A program made the translations under genes and the position numbers. From Prorocentrum cordatum (lineage: Eukaryota > Sar > Dinophyceae > Prorocentrales > Prorocentraceae), in the NCBI GenBank assembly GCA_963575745.1, contig CAUYUJ010014330.1, positions 231,116 through 295,115 of the forward strand: DNA of 64,000 bases. The letters are read 5' to 3'. The notes beneath the pieces were generated by a model. The model had not been told where the DNA came from, did not search any database, and worked only from the letters and a program-made list of their open reading frames with translations. Within the stretch, counting starts at the first letter, position 1. Every line of letters begins with the position of its first letter. Below are positions 11,146 to 23,053 of this stretch, piece after piece.

Positions 11146-11784
11146 GACTCGATGCTTCAGCATCGCATACAATTCGCCTGGGTGGCCCCTGAGGTAGCTA
11201 GACATTGCAGGGGATCTTCAGATGATCACCGTTCGCCCGAGGCACGCCCGTTCGCCCGCTTGCTCACACAATGCGACGGGCGGGGTTTTCCTGGAGTTCG
11301 TGGAAGTCACGCTCGTGGGCTAAGCCGCCAACTAACGCGCCATATTCTAATTTAAGGCTTTGGATTGGGCTACATGGCCTTGAACCATAGATGGGGCGGC
11401 ATGCATGACGACGGTTTCTGTCATTCAGACAAAACTCTAAGAATTTGTGGTTTGGGAATACGAGCGATGATGCTGCTGATGTCCTGGAAACGCCCGTTCG
11501 GAAAACCCAAAGGTTTATTCCGGCCAAGGCCCATATGCAGAGTGAGGAACCCGAACGGTCATTCATTGTCCATGGGCGCGCGGATGAAGTAGAGTCCCGC
11601 GGTGGAGATGGTTGCTGTTGCGGTGTTCCTGTTGTTGGGCGGTGACCTTCCTTGGCGCCCTTCCTCCTTTGCGACCCCCCCCAAAACAAATAAATGCAAC
11701 AGAAACGCACGTCGGGTTATTTCCCAACTGCGGTCGCGCACCTCCTTCCTTCCTTCCTTCCCGCACCCTTCCCGCCTCTCACCT

Positions 11785-12250
11785 CGCTCCTACCTGGCCA
11801 TCCCTGGGGGGCTGCGATCTGCTGGCCTGCCGCCACTTCCGAAGGCTGTTTGGGAGTCCTGCGGGGTGGCGTCTTACCGAGAATCAGATGAGACCTCGCC
11901 ATCCCTGGGGGGCTGCGATCTGCGAGCCTGTCGCCACTTTCGAGGGTTGCTGGGGGGTCCAGCGGAGCGACGTCTTACCCATATTCAAATGAGACCTCGC
12001 CACCCCTGTGGGGCTGCGATCTCCGAACCTGTCGTCGCTCTCGAGGGCTGCTGGGAGGGGGGGGGATCGAGCTGAGTGGCGCCTTGCCCAGATCCAGGTG
12101 GGACCTCGCCATCCCTTGTGGGCTGCGACCTGCAAAGCTGTCGCCAGTTTCGAGGGCTTCTACTGGATCTGGCGGGGCGACGTTTTACGTGGACTACCAG
12201 TCGACCTCGCCACCCTTGGGGTGCTGCGAAGCTGGCGGGCGAGCGTGGCA
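11785..12250 (+). repeat. ~101-bp tandem repeat, about 4.5 copies
   Basis: The block ACCTCGCCATCCCTGGGG followed by GGCTGCGATCTG starts at about 11791, 11893, 11994, 12103 and 12204. Spacing is 101-109 bp and divergence increases to the right. Shared internal motifs are CTGTCGCCACTTTCGAGG and GACGTCTTACC. The small proteins it seems to encode are repeat shadows. Confidence 0.85.
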
Positions 12251-12759
12251 TCGCTCGCTTCCTGCTTTAACACCGCGCAGGTTTAATAGTTGTCGAGCGC
12301 CGCGGCGGCATGGCGCAGGCAACGCTGCATCCTCAGCTGACGGTTGACAAAGGCAACACTCTTCGGCCTCCTCCCGTCACGTTCGTCGTCGTCTTCTGCC
12401 CCCTGCCACCTTCCTGCTGCTGCTGCTGCGCTGACGGTTCGGCCCCCCACGCGTCGTTCTCTGGCCCTTCGTTCCCGCCCCCATGCCCTCCGGAAGCTTG
12501 GGCCTTCGGTCTTCGTCCTTCTCCTGTCAGTCCTGCGAATCGCGCCACAGGAGCGCATCCCATCTAGATTGCGCAACATAGAATGGCGCCTGCACCGCCA
12601 GTGCCGTGGCAAGCTTGGGCCAGCTCCTCTTGTCATCTGGTGCAAATGGGTTGGGTGCGTCACGGTGTATGTTTCGTGAGCGCATACATTCTCGCTGCCT
12701 ATAGCGAGCAGGAAAAGTAAACTCGCTTCGCAGACCCGCATGCGAACGCAACGCCAGCG

Positions 12760-14700
12760 AAGCGGGCTTCCTTATTTCACAATCCCTTGGTGAAGAAATC
12801 CTTATCCCAAGGATTCCTTATCAAGCAATTCTTAATACGGATCCCGTACTGGAGATTCCTTACAACGGAATCCTTCATAATGGATGCTTAGTAATGCGCT
12901 CTTAGAGAACAGTCCTCATCAAGAAATCCAGACGATCCAGGAGAAGGAATCCTCAGTAAGAGAGCGTTTGTGATATATCTTTCGCTATTCGGACTAACGA
13001 ACCCTGAACCAGGATTCTTCATTGATAGATCTTGGCGATCCGGAGTATGGAATTTTAAGTGAGGACTTCTTGAGTGTGGAACTTTAAGTAAGGGATCCTT
13101 CGACAGGGATCCGAATACGTAATCCTTAGTAACACGATCTGGCCAGGGAACACTCAGTCCGGAATGTCGGGGCAGGGGCCCTGAATCATTAGTGCTGTAC
13201 TTACGAATTTCACCAGAGAGCATTCTAATCAGTGGATGCTTTGAGAATTCATTCTATGGATCTTGATATCGATAATGAGATCGATAATGAAATCGATAGT
13301 GAGGACGATGGTAAGGTCGATCGTGAGACGGAGAGTGAAATCGACCTAATGAGATCGATAGTGAGATCGTTCGCGAGATCGCTCATACAATCTCTAGTGA
13401 GATCACTTGTGAAGTCGATAGCGACATCGATTGTAAGATCGATGGTGAGATCGATAGAGAAGTGGGTAATGAGATCGAAGGTGAGACCGATCGATAAGAA
13501 GATCGACCAGAAACCCAGGAACCAGGGGACCCCGCCGCCCTCCGAAATCGGCCCGGAACCCGGAACCGGGAACCCGGGAACCCGGAACCGGGAACTTGGG
13601 AACCAGCGTGCGACCAAAATCGGCAGGAAATTTTCGCCAAATCCTTCAATTTCCGCGAGGACCCCTTCAGTGCAAGCACTGATTGGGGAATCAGTCTCGT
13701 AAGCATTCCTAAGAAAGGGTTCTTGAACAAATGATCGTGAGTCATGTAGGCATTCAGAGTCAGCATAACGGATTCCGTATTATTGCGTTGCTACGAATAA
13801 TCTCTACACACGGGATGTTGAGGCATGGGTAATTATTGAGAAGTTTGCAGCACGGAATTCGAAGCACGGGGCGGGTATAAATTCATGAACCACCAGAGAA
13901 TAAAGGAGCAAGGATTCTTCTTTGGGGAACCCTTACCAAGAAATTCTTCGTATGGGATTGTTTGAAGCGAACTCCCAGAATCCTGAATCGGGAACCCTTT
14001 AGTCTTGAGTAAGGAGTCTTTAATGAGGAGTCCGCGATACGGGACGCTTTGTAATCGGGGCTCTATCTGAAGAATTCGATGGGAATCCTGCGTAACGAAT
14101 CCTTAACCAGAATTCATTAGTAAGGTCGCCCTTATGTAAGGAATACTTCGTGCGGCATACATGTAAGGAACCCTCAACCATGATTCCCATGCCAAACAAG
14201 CCATTCGTGAGGATTCCTATGCAAGGGGTCCTTGGCAAGGGGGTCCTCAGCCAGGAATTCTCAGCAAGGTGCCCCTAGTCAGGAAATCGTAGAACAGAGG
14301 CTGTAAGTAATGAGTACCCATTTGGCAACCATGAATCAGGATTATTTGCGAGCGGCCCTTACAGATAAATTCTGGACACAGGATACTTCGACATTTTTCG
14401 TGATTAGGGACACCGTATTGAGGAATTCCAGGTGAGGGGTCCGTTTTAATACGGAACCCTTATATTGCGATCCTCATAAAGACATACTTGATGATCCTGA
14501 CGAAAGGGCCTTGAATAAGAGATCCTTCTTCGAGTGTGTTGAACTAGTAGCCTTAGCACGGAATTCTTAGCAAGGGATCTTGAGTAACGAACCCGTCAGT
14601 AAAATAACCATCCGTCTGCAGCCTTTAGTCAGGGTTCCTCTTTGTCATGGATTCTTAGTAAGGGACCCGTAGTGCGGAATTCGAAGTGAAGGGCCCACAC
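12760..14700. repeat. Region of degenerate CCTTA/GGAATCC-type repeats
   Basis: A lower-GC stretch in which variants of GGAATCCTTAGTAA, GATTCTTAGCAAGG and AGGAACCCTTA recur every 20-40 bases without a fixed period. It looks like a very old, diverged minisatellite. The same style resumes at about 16550-16800. No protein-coding signal. Confidence 0.55.
13249..13512 (+). repeat. GATCGATNNTGA short tandem repeat
   Basis: About twenty imperfect 12-base units (GATCGATAATGA, GATCGATAGTGA, GATCGATCGTGA and similar). It translates as an IDNEID-like repeat, which is a by-product of the 12-base period. It is embedded in the CCTTA-type region. Confidence 0.8.
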
Positions 14701-14764
14701 GAGACCCATGAGACCTCCTCACACCGTATATACGAAAGGTGCCCCATGAGACGTCATTCCTTTT

Positions 14765-16530
14765 ACTCATCCTCTTGTTGCTTTTCCTTCTCGTCATCAT
14801 CACCACCACCGCCACCGCCATCGTCAGCAGCACCAGCACCAATAGAATCATCATCACCATCATCGCCAGTATCATCACCATCCCCATCATCACCCCGGAC
14901 ACCCCCAGAATCGCCCGTATCTTGGTCACGGTGTTCCCAGGCATTGGGGTACGACGCGTTCCATGTGACGGCCTTCCCCCGTGTTCCGCTCTGTTTCTTT
15001 TTTCCTCTCCCTTGCCGTCGCCATCACCATGGCCACAACCGATTCCAACATCACCCATCCTCACCACCATCATCCTCACCATCACCATCAGCAGCAGCAT
15101 CTCCATCAGAATCACCACTATCATTCCCATAACCTCCATGACTTTCATCACGGCTCCCCAGCGCCTCGAGATTCAAGGTGGCAGACGTAACAGCCAGCTT
15201 CGTCCTCCTCCTTCTCTTCCTCTTCCTCCTCCTCCTCTTGCTCTGCCTGCTCACCCCGTCCTCCCTCGTACCCATCATCAGCGCCACCACAACCATCATC
15301 ACGAAAAGCACCACCATGGCCCTCATCGCCATGGCCAGCATTACCACCGTCACTAACACCCCGAGTGCCGTTGCCATCATCACCATCATCAGCAGCCGCC
15401 GCTTCAGCACCATCATCTGCAACGCAATCTTCTCCGTCGCTATGACCATCATCGTCACATTCGCGGTCGCGATCCATCAGCACCATCATCATCCGCACTG
15501 TCGTCGCCGTCATAGTATACCCGTCAACATTGTCATCATCATACCTGGCATCTTCATTACCGTGATTGTAAGTTTCAAAATAAGAGGTTCTTCGTGGGAC
15601 TGTGTTCTTCTTCCGCGTCCGAATTCTCTTCCTTTTTCCTCGCCATCCGCCCCGCCTTGATCATCATCGGCATCAGCCTCGCCATCATCAACATCATCAA
15701 TCGCCATCAGTATCACCAGCATCACCACCACCATCACTACTATCGCAACAACACTCGACCCCCCACCCCCCAGCATCCCAATCAGTATTCCCATCATCAC
15801 CACCTTCCACCATCACGAACAGCATCATCACCAACACCATCATTGCCGACAGTACCGTCGCCATCATCACCATCGTCATCAGCATCATCAGCATCACCAT
15901 CGCCGTCACCATCATTGCCACCACCATCGTCACCATGACCATCACCGGCATCGCCACCGTCATCCGCACCAGCATTGGCACCGGCATCAGACCAGTAATG
16001 CCACCATCATCATCGCCAGAATGCCCATCCCAACCTTCACCATCATTAGCATCACGGCCATCATTATCGTCACCACTGCCCCCCATCGCCTTCATAACAT
16101 TCACCGTCATGATAACAGCTATCCTCAAGCCTGGAAGTACGGGGCGCCATGCATGAGAAGCTTGCGTTTCCTTCTCTTCCTCCTCCTCCCCCCCTTGCTC
16201 CACCTCGTTCACATCGCCGCTATCATCATTATCCTCATCATCATCACCATCATCTTCCTCATCAGCGTCACCACTATCCTCGTCGTCACCGGCATCATCC
16301 GCATACGCGCCATCGTCATCACCATCGCTATCGCCACCATTATCGTCATCATCCTCATCAGGCCCACCATACTCATCATCATCACCGTCATCATAGTCAC
16401 CTGCGTTCTCATCATCACCATCAACATAATCATCATCCTCACGCAAATAATCATCGTGCTCAGCACCAGCCGCACCACCACCAGCATCAACACCAGCATC
16501 AGCATCAGCATCATCAGCATCACCCCTGAG
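14765..16530. repeat. (ATC)n-rich microsatellite block, ~1.75 kb
   Basis: Interrupted ATC/CAT/CAC triplets on the plus strand, densest at 15700-16520. Translations are poly-His, poly-Ile/Thr, poly-Ser, and in reverse poly-Asp, poly-Met, poly-Val. Short unique islands occur near 14940-15010 and 15580-15660. Confidence 0.9.
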
Positions 16531-16849
16531 GAATACGCTTTGCTCCTTCAGGGATCATCAGGAATCAGCAATCATCCGTAGGGATCCAGAAGGATCTATG
16601 GGAATAAATATGAATCAAGCTGGGAATCCTCAAGAGTCTTGTTTGGAATCGTCAGCAGGCCATAAAAACCGCAGGGCCGGAATCGTGATAAAGTCGTTGG
16701 AATTGAGGAGACGCAGGAATCCGCGGGAACCCAGAGGCAGCATAAGGAATCCGTCGAAAATCCTGAGGGTCTTTGTTTGGGAACCCGATCAGAGATAATG
16801 GAACCCCAAGGACACACTGAACACTACGAAATCCGCCGGAACAGACGAG

Positions 16850-17470
16850 ATCGCGATTTTTGCGTACGTCGCAAGACGCTTGTAGCGAGAGTGCAATTCC
16901 TTAGTGAAGTGGGATGCAGTCTCGAGCGCGAGCGCGATTCCTGCGCAAGTCAGGGAAGACTCATGCCAAAGCGCGAGTCATTTACCAAACAAATGTCTTC
17001 ATTGAATCGCGTGGAAATCTCGCGCGAGAGTGCGATTCCTCAATAAAGCGCAAGGAAGTCGCGCGCGAGAGCGCGATGCCTCTATCAAATGGAAGGAAGT
17101 CTCAAGCGAGAGCGCGGTTCCCTAGACAACCGCGACGAGGTTTCAAGCGAGAATGCGATTCCTGAGCACAAGGGCAAGTAGGGTAAAACGAAAGCGCACG
17201 TCCTGACTACATCGAGAGGGAGTCTCGAGCGAGAACGCGGTTCCTGAGTAACTCGCTGGACAGCCTGGGACGAGAGCGCTGTTCCTGAGAAAATTGCGAG
17301 GGAGTCTCGTGCGAAAGCGCGATTCCCGAGCAACCCGCCAGGAAGTGCCGAGCGAGAGCGCGGATCCTGAAGACATCGCGAGGAGGTCTTGAGCGAGAAC
17401 GCGATTCTTTCGTAAACTGGGCGAAATCTTGAGCGAACGTGCGATTTCCCACGAATATCACAGGTGCGTG
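16850..17470 (+). repeat. 41-bp tandem repeat array, about 14 copies
   Basis: The core GCGAGAGCGCGATTCC followed by TGAG recurs with an exact 41-base step in the right half: the TTCC block falls at about 17077, 17118, 17159, 17200, 17241, 17282, 17323, 17364 and 17405. The left half is more diverged. 41 is not a multiple of 3, so no protein repeat is expected. Confidence 0.85.
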
Positions 17471-17739
17471 GCAGCGGCAGAAAAACGGAGAGGAGTCATG
17501 GGTTAGTACTCTCGTGCTTCTCGGCCCGCAGTGGGCCAGCGATCGGGACATTGCCGCTGGTGCCCCGACCTAGCCTTGATCGGGTCGGACGAGAGGGGGG
17601 ATTCGGAAATGGGAGGGCTGACGAACTCTGTGGCCCCGCCCCCCTGGCGCCTTCCTCGATGCCTGGGCGCTTTCGCGGCGCCAGGAGGTGCCGGGGAAAC
17701 CGGCTGCGCGAGCTGGTTCGCTATAGCCCGCCCTTTGCC

Positions 17740-18170
17740 ACCCTTCCCCTTTCTCCCCTCCCCTGCTCCTCCTCCTTCTCCTCCTCCTCCTCCTTCTCCT
17801 CCTCCTCCTCCTCCTCCTCCTCCTCCTTCCCCTCTGCTATCCAAGTGGGGCCTCGCGAGGCCATCCTGGACGCCCTCCACCGCTCAACGGCGCCGCGCGG
17901 CGCGCCATCGCGCCGCCGCTGTTCAGCGCAGCACGGCTGGCTCATCCTCCCTCTCCTCCTCGCCCTCCTCCTCCTCTTCCTCCTCGTCCTCCTCCCTCTC
18001 CTCTTCCTCCTCGTCCTCCTCCTCCTCGTCCTCCTTCTCCTCCTCCTCGTCCTCCTCGGCCTCCACCTCCTCCCCCTCCTCCTCCCCTCCTCCTCTTCCT
18101 CCCCTCCCTCTCCTCCTGCTCCTCCTCCGCCTCCTCCTCCTCTTCGTCCTCCTCCCTCCTCTGGCGTCCT
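17740..18170. repeat. CTC/CCT microsatellite tracts
   Basis: Two tracts (about 17740-17835 and 17940-18170) separated by about 100 bp of unique GC-rich sequence. Long open frames crossing them are low-complexity artefacts. Confidence 0.9.
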
Positions 18171-18174
18171 GCCC

Positions 18175-18297
18175 CGCAGAGGTATCCCATAGATGGGGTC
18201 CGAGCAGGTGGTGTCGGAGGATCGCGCCGCATCGCCGATGCATCGCCGAAGCCTCGGCGACGCCATGCCACAAGCGCCCCGAGAGGGACGACGAAGA
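18175..18297 (+). repeat. Element family H, partial copy 1
   Basis: ATGGGGTCCGAGCAG, GTCGGAGGATCG, then CATCGCCGATGCATCG match the left arm of the complete H copy at 33844-34015. The right arm is replaced by other sequence. Confidence 0.6.
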
Positions 18298-18500
18298 AGG
18301 AGGGAGGCAGGAAGGGAGGGAGGGAGGGAGAAGTGAGGGAGGGAGAAGGGAGGAATGTATTGAGGAGGGAGGGAGGTGGGGAGGGACGGAGGGAGGGAGG
18401 AAGGGAGGAGGGAGGAAGGGAGGAGGGAGGAAGGGAGGAAGGGAGGGAGGAGGGAGGGAGGGATGGAGTGAGGGAGGGAACGGGGAGGGAGGGCGCGCCG
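18290..18500. repeat. (GGGA)n / GGAAGGGA microsatellite
   Basis: Almost uninterrupted GGGA and GGAA units on the plus strand, purines only over most of its length. Confidence 0.9.
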
Positions 18501-18721
18501 CTGCACGCGCAGCCCTCGGCGCAGCCCCCCCCCCGCCCGCGCGCGCAGCCCGGAGGCCCGGCGCACGGCCGAGAGTGCGCAGGAGCGGTGCCGCCGGAAG
18601 GCGCAGTGCGCCGAGGACGGGCGCGCTCGGGCGGCGCGCGTGCGCTCCCGTGTGCTGTGCCGGACGGGGCCAGGACGAGGAGAACGGGAAACGCTCGCGG
18701 GGGGGGGGGGGGGAGCCCCAG

Positions 18722-18935
18722 GGGGGCCGCATCGACCCCCCATCGCCCATGCCTCGCCGATAGGGGCTGCATAGCCCGCCCCGCCCAGGAACGTCCGCTT
18801 TTGTGATCGGGGGGCTATCCCCAGTCTAGCGGCGATGCATCGCCGAGTCCAAGTCGATGGCCCCCCCCCTGAACCCGTCCCCCCCCCCGGCGGTCGCCCC
18901 TGGTCTGAGGGGAGCATCGGCAAGGGACCAGGGCG
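18722..18935. mobile_element. Foldback/TIR element family I, copy 1
   Basis: The left arm CATCGACCCCCCATCGCCC, then GCCGATAGGGGCT, is matched in inverse by ATAGCCCCCCGATC-type sequence in the right arm: GGGGGCTATCCCC, GGCGATGCATCGCCG, then GTCGATGG. A second copy is at 52118-52335. Confidence 0.6.
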
Positions 18936-19044
18936 GGGATCGATCCGCTACAGAGCGTTCCAGAGCGCTCTCAGAGCGTCCCGGAGCGCTCTAAGAGGGC
19001 CGCGGCGCCAATCCTATCTCTGGATGTGTGGGCATGGGGGTAGT

Positions 19045-19228
19045 GCGGAGGAGGAGGAGGAGGAGGAGGAGGAGGAGGAGGAGGAAGAAGAGGAGAAGGA
19101 GGAGGAGGAGGAGAAGGAGAAGGGGGAGGAGGAGAAGGAGGAGGAGAAGGGGGAGGAGGAGGAGGAGGAGGAGAAGGAGGAGGAGGAGGAGGAGGAGGAG
19201 GAGGAGGAGCAGGAGGAGCAGGAGGAGG
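19045..19228. repeat. (GGA)n microsatellite
   Basis: GAG/GGA units with AAG interruptions. A second short (GGA)n tract lies at 19457-19515. Confidence 0.9.
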
Positions 19229-19954
19229 AGGCACCCTCCAGAGCCGCCGGGTCTCAGAGATCCTCGTGCCGTCGCCGCCCGATGTTGCCAGCGCCCAGGC
19301 TTCGTCCTATACGTGCCGCGGGGCGCGAGGAGAGGGCGCGGCCCGGCGCCACCTGCGTCGAGCTTGGCCCCGCCTCGGGCGGTTGCTTCAGCCAGGCACG
19401 GCAGCCACCGACCGACGCGTGCTGGGCCCATTTTCCACCACTACCATAGGTAGGCGAGGGAGGAGGAGGAGGTGGAGGAGGAGGAGGAGGAGGAGGAGGA
19501 GGAGGAGAAGGAGAACCTCATCCTCCCTTCTCCCCCGTCCTACACATGGTAGTGGTGGCGGAAAGTTTGCGCATCAGACGCGGGGGTTCTCAGAACTCGT
19601 CCTTGGGGGCGTTCGCGGGGAAGGCCTTCACGATTGCCCTGGCTCTTCGCCCTCTCCGTGACGATGTGCCGAAGATCTCTCGCGCTTCCCGGCCTCGGAG
19701 CCGAGGAAAGCTCCCGCGCTGGAGCCGGCTGGGGGCCCTGGGTGGCCCAGCATTGGTTTCAGCGAGCAGGAGGGGTCGGCAGGAGGGGTGGGCATGATTC
19801 GAAACAATGGAAAACTACTGTTCGGCATCATGGGGGCAGCTTTCGAGACCCATGACCGTCGGAAAGCGGATCTGGGGCGATGAGCTCGCCAGAAGGACCT
19901 TGGGAGGGGTGCGGGGATAGATTATAAGCGTATTTGGTTTCATCCCCCCTCCTG

Positions 19955-20128
19955 TCTCGGAGGTTGATAAACCTCCTACCCTGACACGTCGATTACCGAA
20001 TTGGCCGTTTTTGGTTCGCGAGAGGGCGTCGCGGCCGTCAGGTTTGCGGGTCCAGGTCCGTCGGTTTCGGTCCCAGGCCGTTTTCACTGAAGGGTGGTTT
20101 ACTGAAGGGAGGTCTGTCCACCGCCGAT
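19955..20128 (+). mobile_element. Short TIR element family C, copy 1 (uninterrupted)
   Basis: A 174-bp element. The left end reads CGGAGGTTGATAAACCTCC; the right end GGGAGGTCTGTCCACCGCCG is its inverse. The core shares GACACGTCGATTA, TTGGTTCGCGAGAGGGCGTC and CAGGCCGTTTTCACT with copies at 30482 and at 39106/48039. It is important as the empty-site paralogue of the copy that the copia element split: here GCGGCCGTC at 20031 is continuous. Confidence 0.8.
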
Positions 20129-20190
20129 TGTCCGATTCTGTGGGGTGACCAGCTCAGCCCCCCCCAGCCGCCTCCAGGCCCCTCGGGCCC

Positions 20191-20316
20191 TGGCATCGCT
20201 CGGACGTGTGCATTTTTTTCTCGGCGAGGACCCTTGAGGACCATCCTGGACCATCGAGCGAAAAAAGCACGCACGAGACCGAACCATGCACGGGAAATGG
20301 ACGTCCGAGCGATGGC
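20191..20316. mobile_element. Palindromic element family E, copy 1
   Basis: A 126-bp element. The left end GGCATCGCTCGGACGTGTG is inverted at the right end as GGACGTCCGAGCGATGG. Interior landmarks are CTCGGCGAGGACC, GACCATCCTGGACCATC and AAAAAAGCACGCACGA. A full second copy is at 33291-33414. Confidence 0.8.
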
Positions 20317-20503
20317 GAGGGGCGGCGAGGTCTGTCCGGCCACCTGTAGGGCGCAGCCCTTCGCCAGAGTGACCTCCCGGTGCGGGCCCACCACGGGGGC
20401 TCCCCGAGCCTTGGCCCGCACGCTTGGACTTGGCGCCCCGCCAGCCCCCCTCGAGGCCGCGCACCAAAGATCGCTCTCTTGCCCATGGTGGGCCTGTTTT
20501 CCA

Positions 20504-20590
20504 CCACCACCACCACCACCATAAGGTGGAGGGGGGAAAGAGGAGGAGGAGGAGGAGGAGGAGGAGGAGAAGGGGGAGGAGGAGGACCCT
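20504..20590. repeat. (CCA)n and (GGA)n microsatellites around a small inverted motif
   Basis: (CCA)n at 20500-20522, then a GGTGGAGGGG patch and (GGA)n to 20585. CCCATGGTGGGCCTGTTT on the left is inversely echoed by AACAAGCCCACC at 20627-20638, so the tract lies inside an inverted pair. Confidence 0.6.
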
Positions 20591-20879
20591 CTCTCCCCCT
20601 CCTACTTATGGTGGTGGCGGAGGGAAACAAGCCCACCAGCCCAGGGTCACTCTGGCGTGTAGCCGATCTACGCATCGATTAACGATTCAGGCAACTCGAT
20701 GTGCGGCGAGGGTAGGATTCGGAGGTCGTCGGAAAATCCGAACCCTACCCCCGCATCCAGTCGGCCCAGGAGAAAAGTGGTTGGTTGGTGCAGGATGCAG
20801 ATCAGATAGCCGATCTTGTCGCCGATGTGTCGCAAGTCCTGCCCGATCGAGACGAACCTCCAGGAAGGCTCCCAGGGAG

Positions 20880-21115
20880 CGCACGAGCCCCCCATTAGCG
20901 ACACCACGAAGGCCCCCAAGAGAGCCCCAAGAAGGTTCCCAACGCGCCTTCAGCCTACGTTCAAAAGGGTTTCACGCGCCCTGGACGACCCCAGAGGCAC
21001 CAAAGGTTACCCACAGAGAGCCCTAAGAAACTCTGCAATAATAGCCGGCAACGCCCCCAGGGAGGGATCCAAGACGTCGCAGGAGGCGCCCAAGAAGTTC
21101 TCAAGAAGAAAGGTA
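20880..21115 (+). repeat. Decayed GGCCCCAAGAG-type minisatellite
   Basis: Loose repeats of CCCCCAAGAGAGCCCCAAG-like units. The same family is seen at 310-780 and inverted at 26330-26890. Confidence 0.5.
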
Positions 21116-21564
21116 CCCACGCACGCGGTCCACTGTCAGGTTTCAAGGACACTTGAAAAGGCAGGGGTTCCTAGCAACAACACGTGGACGTGCATAGCAA
21201 TTTTGCGAGACGGCAAGTCAGCATGCTTGTCATGGAAGTTGCCACGAATGCACGTTGAAGGTCGTGGTCCGTGGCCCTAGCTGTCTTCCATAGTCCCGGG
21301 ACGCAGGAACAGGCCCGAGGGGCCGAGATCGAGGCAGAAACATTGGGACGGCGGAGGTCTAAGGATCTGCGCCCCCGAGAGGAGGGACGGCCTCAGGTAA
21401 CGGGCGGCTCCGAACGAGTGCCGCGCCGCCCTGGAGTCGAGGATCTGGCAGCGCTCTCCTGCGGGACGGCCCGCGGGGAGCGGCGCGGAGGCGTAGGACG
21501 AGAGCGGCCTCGCTGGCCAAAGTCATAGGCAGGTCGGCGGAAGAAAATCGGCGGCGCGCCCAGG

Positions 21565-21725
21565 CGGGAAGCGAGAAGTGGCGGGCCTTCTCAGAAGGCT
21601 CCCAAGTTCCCCGGCCCTCAAAGAGGCGTCCCAAGCCTTCCCCGAAGATACAGAACAGTTCTCAGAAGGCGCGAGGGCTTCTGAGAAGTCAGGCACCCTC
21701 CTGAGAAGGCCTGCTCCTTTTCCCT
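21565..21725 (-). repeat. Dispersed repeat family G, copy 1
   Basis: Rich in CTTCTCAGAAGG palindromes, with GAGAAGTGGCGGGCCTTCTC at the left and CTGAGAAGGCCTGCTCC at the right. Inverted relative to the copies at 25525 and 48290. Non-coding. Confidence 0.65.
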
Positions 21726-22741
21726 TCCTCGCTCGCCGCCAAGAGATAGCATGCACGGGCCTCCGACGATACGTTGTTTGTTCCATCCTGGCGGCTTTCC
21801 TCGAGTTCGCCCGCTGTGGATCGGGCCTCAGGGCCAGCAAAAGCGGACCCAGGGCGCAAAGGCACCCCCCCTGGGAAGGAGTCGGGAGCTCTTGGCCGGG
21901 GCCGCGGATGGACAGACATCGCATACAGTGAGCGGCTTGAAAAGGGAGTTCTGATGTTTCAGAACGGGCTCGGTCGTTCCTTAGGCGCGCATGCCGTTCC
22001 TTCTGCGTTGTGTATTCTGCACCGCTCCTTCTGCGTCGACTCCTTGGGAACAAAAGGCGCTTCGCGCCTCACTCGTCGCTCCTCGGGCCAGGCCGCGGGC
22101 GCCCCCCGGCGGCCCAGCAGAGGCCCCCGACGCCGCGAGATCCCTCCGGGAGCGTCGACCCCCGGAGGTCCCGACCCGCTTCCCCCCCCCCCGCAGGGCC
22201 GGCCCCTCGCCCCGGGAGGCCCCGTCTCCCCACGGGGCCTCCCGGGGCCCGGGGAGGCCCTCCCCCCGAGGCCGAAGATGGCTCGGGGGCGGAACAGAGG
22301 GGGGGGATGACTAGGGGGGGGGGGATATCATGGCGGGGGCCATGATATCTCCCCAGATTTCAGGGCGCCTCCTCTCGTTTCCTTACGTCCCTGGCCCCCC
22401 CGCTGGGCCGCGCGCATGCCGCCGGTCATGATTTGCACCCCCCCGCTCTTGGACACCCCCCTCTTGGCCGCTCCCGAAAGATGGCGGAAAGCCGTGCGCC
22501 GTGGTTGTTTTGGTCATGGCTCGAGGGGGTGTGGTTAGGTCGGGCGTGTCCCTCTACAGGAGGAGCATTCAAAATCGTTAAAAAATTATCCCGGCAAAGC
22601 AACCTAACAGCGATGTGTAGGAGCATATCTGGAAGCATTCCCCTTAAGATTCAGATGAGAATCCAGTTGTAGAATTCTGTTGTTCTCGCAGTCGTAGTCG
22701 CATTCGCGATGACAGTCGCAGCGGCAACGGCAGTCGCAGTC

Positions 22742-23052
22742 ACAGCCTCAGCCTCAGCCTGCCTCAGCCTCAGCCTCAGCCTGCCTCAGCCTCAGCCTGC
22801 CTCAGCCTCAGCCTCAGCCTGCTTCAGCCTCAGCCTCAGTCTGCCTTCAGCCTCGGCCTCAGCCTCAGCCTGCCTCAGCCTCAGCCTGCATCAGCCTCAG
22901 CCTCAGCCTCAGCCTGCCTCAGCCTCAGCCTGCCTCAGCCTCAGCCTCAGCCTGCCTCAGCCTCAGCCTCAGCCTCAGTCTGCTTCAGCCTCAGCCTCAG
23001 TCTGCCTTCAGCCTCAGCCTCAGCCTGCCTCAGCCTCAGCCTGCCTCAGCCT
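22742..23052 (+). repeat. (CAGCCT/CAGCCTG)n minisatellite in element N
   Basis: Units CAGCCT and CAGCCTGCCT alternate irregularly. Open frames crossing it are poly-Ser/Leu/Gln/Pro artefacts. The inverse array is at 53094-53312. Confidence 0.9.
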
Positions 23053-23053
23053 T

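Noticed and set aside
13232-13702. 156-aa frame with IDNEIDNEID repeats
   Set aside because: Explained by a 12-base GATCGATNNTGA repeat; the rest of the frame is unremarkable.
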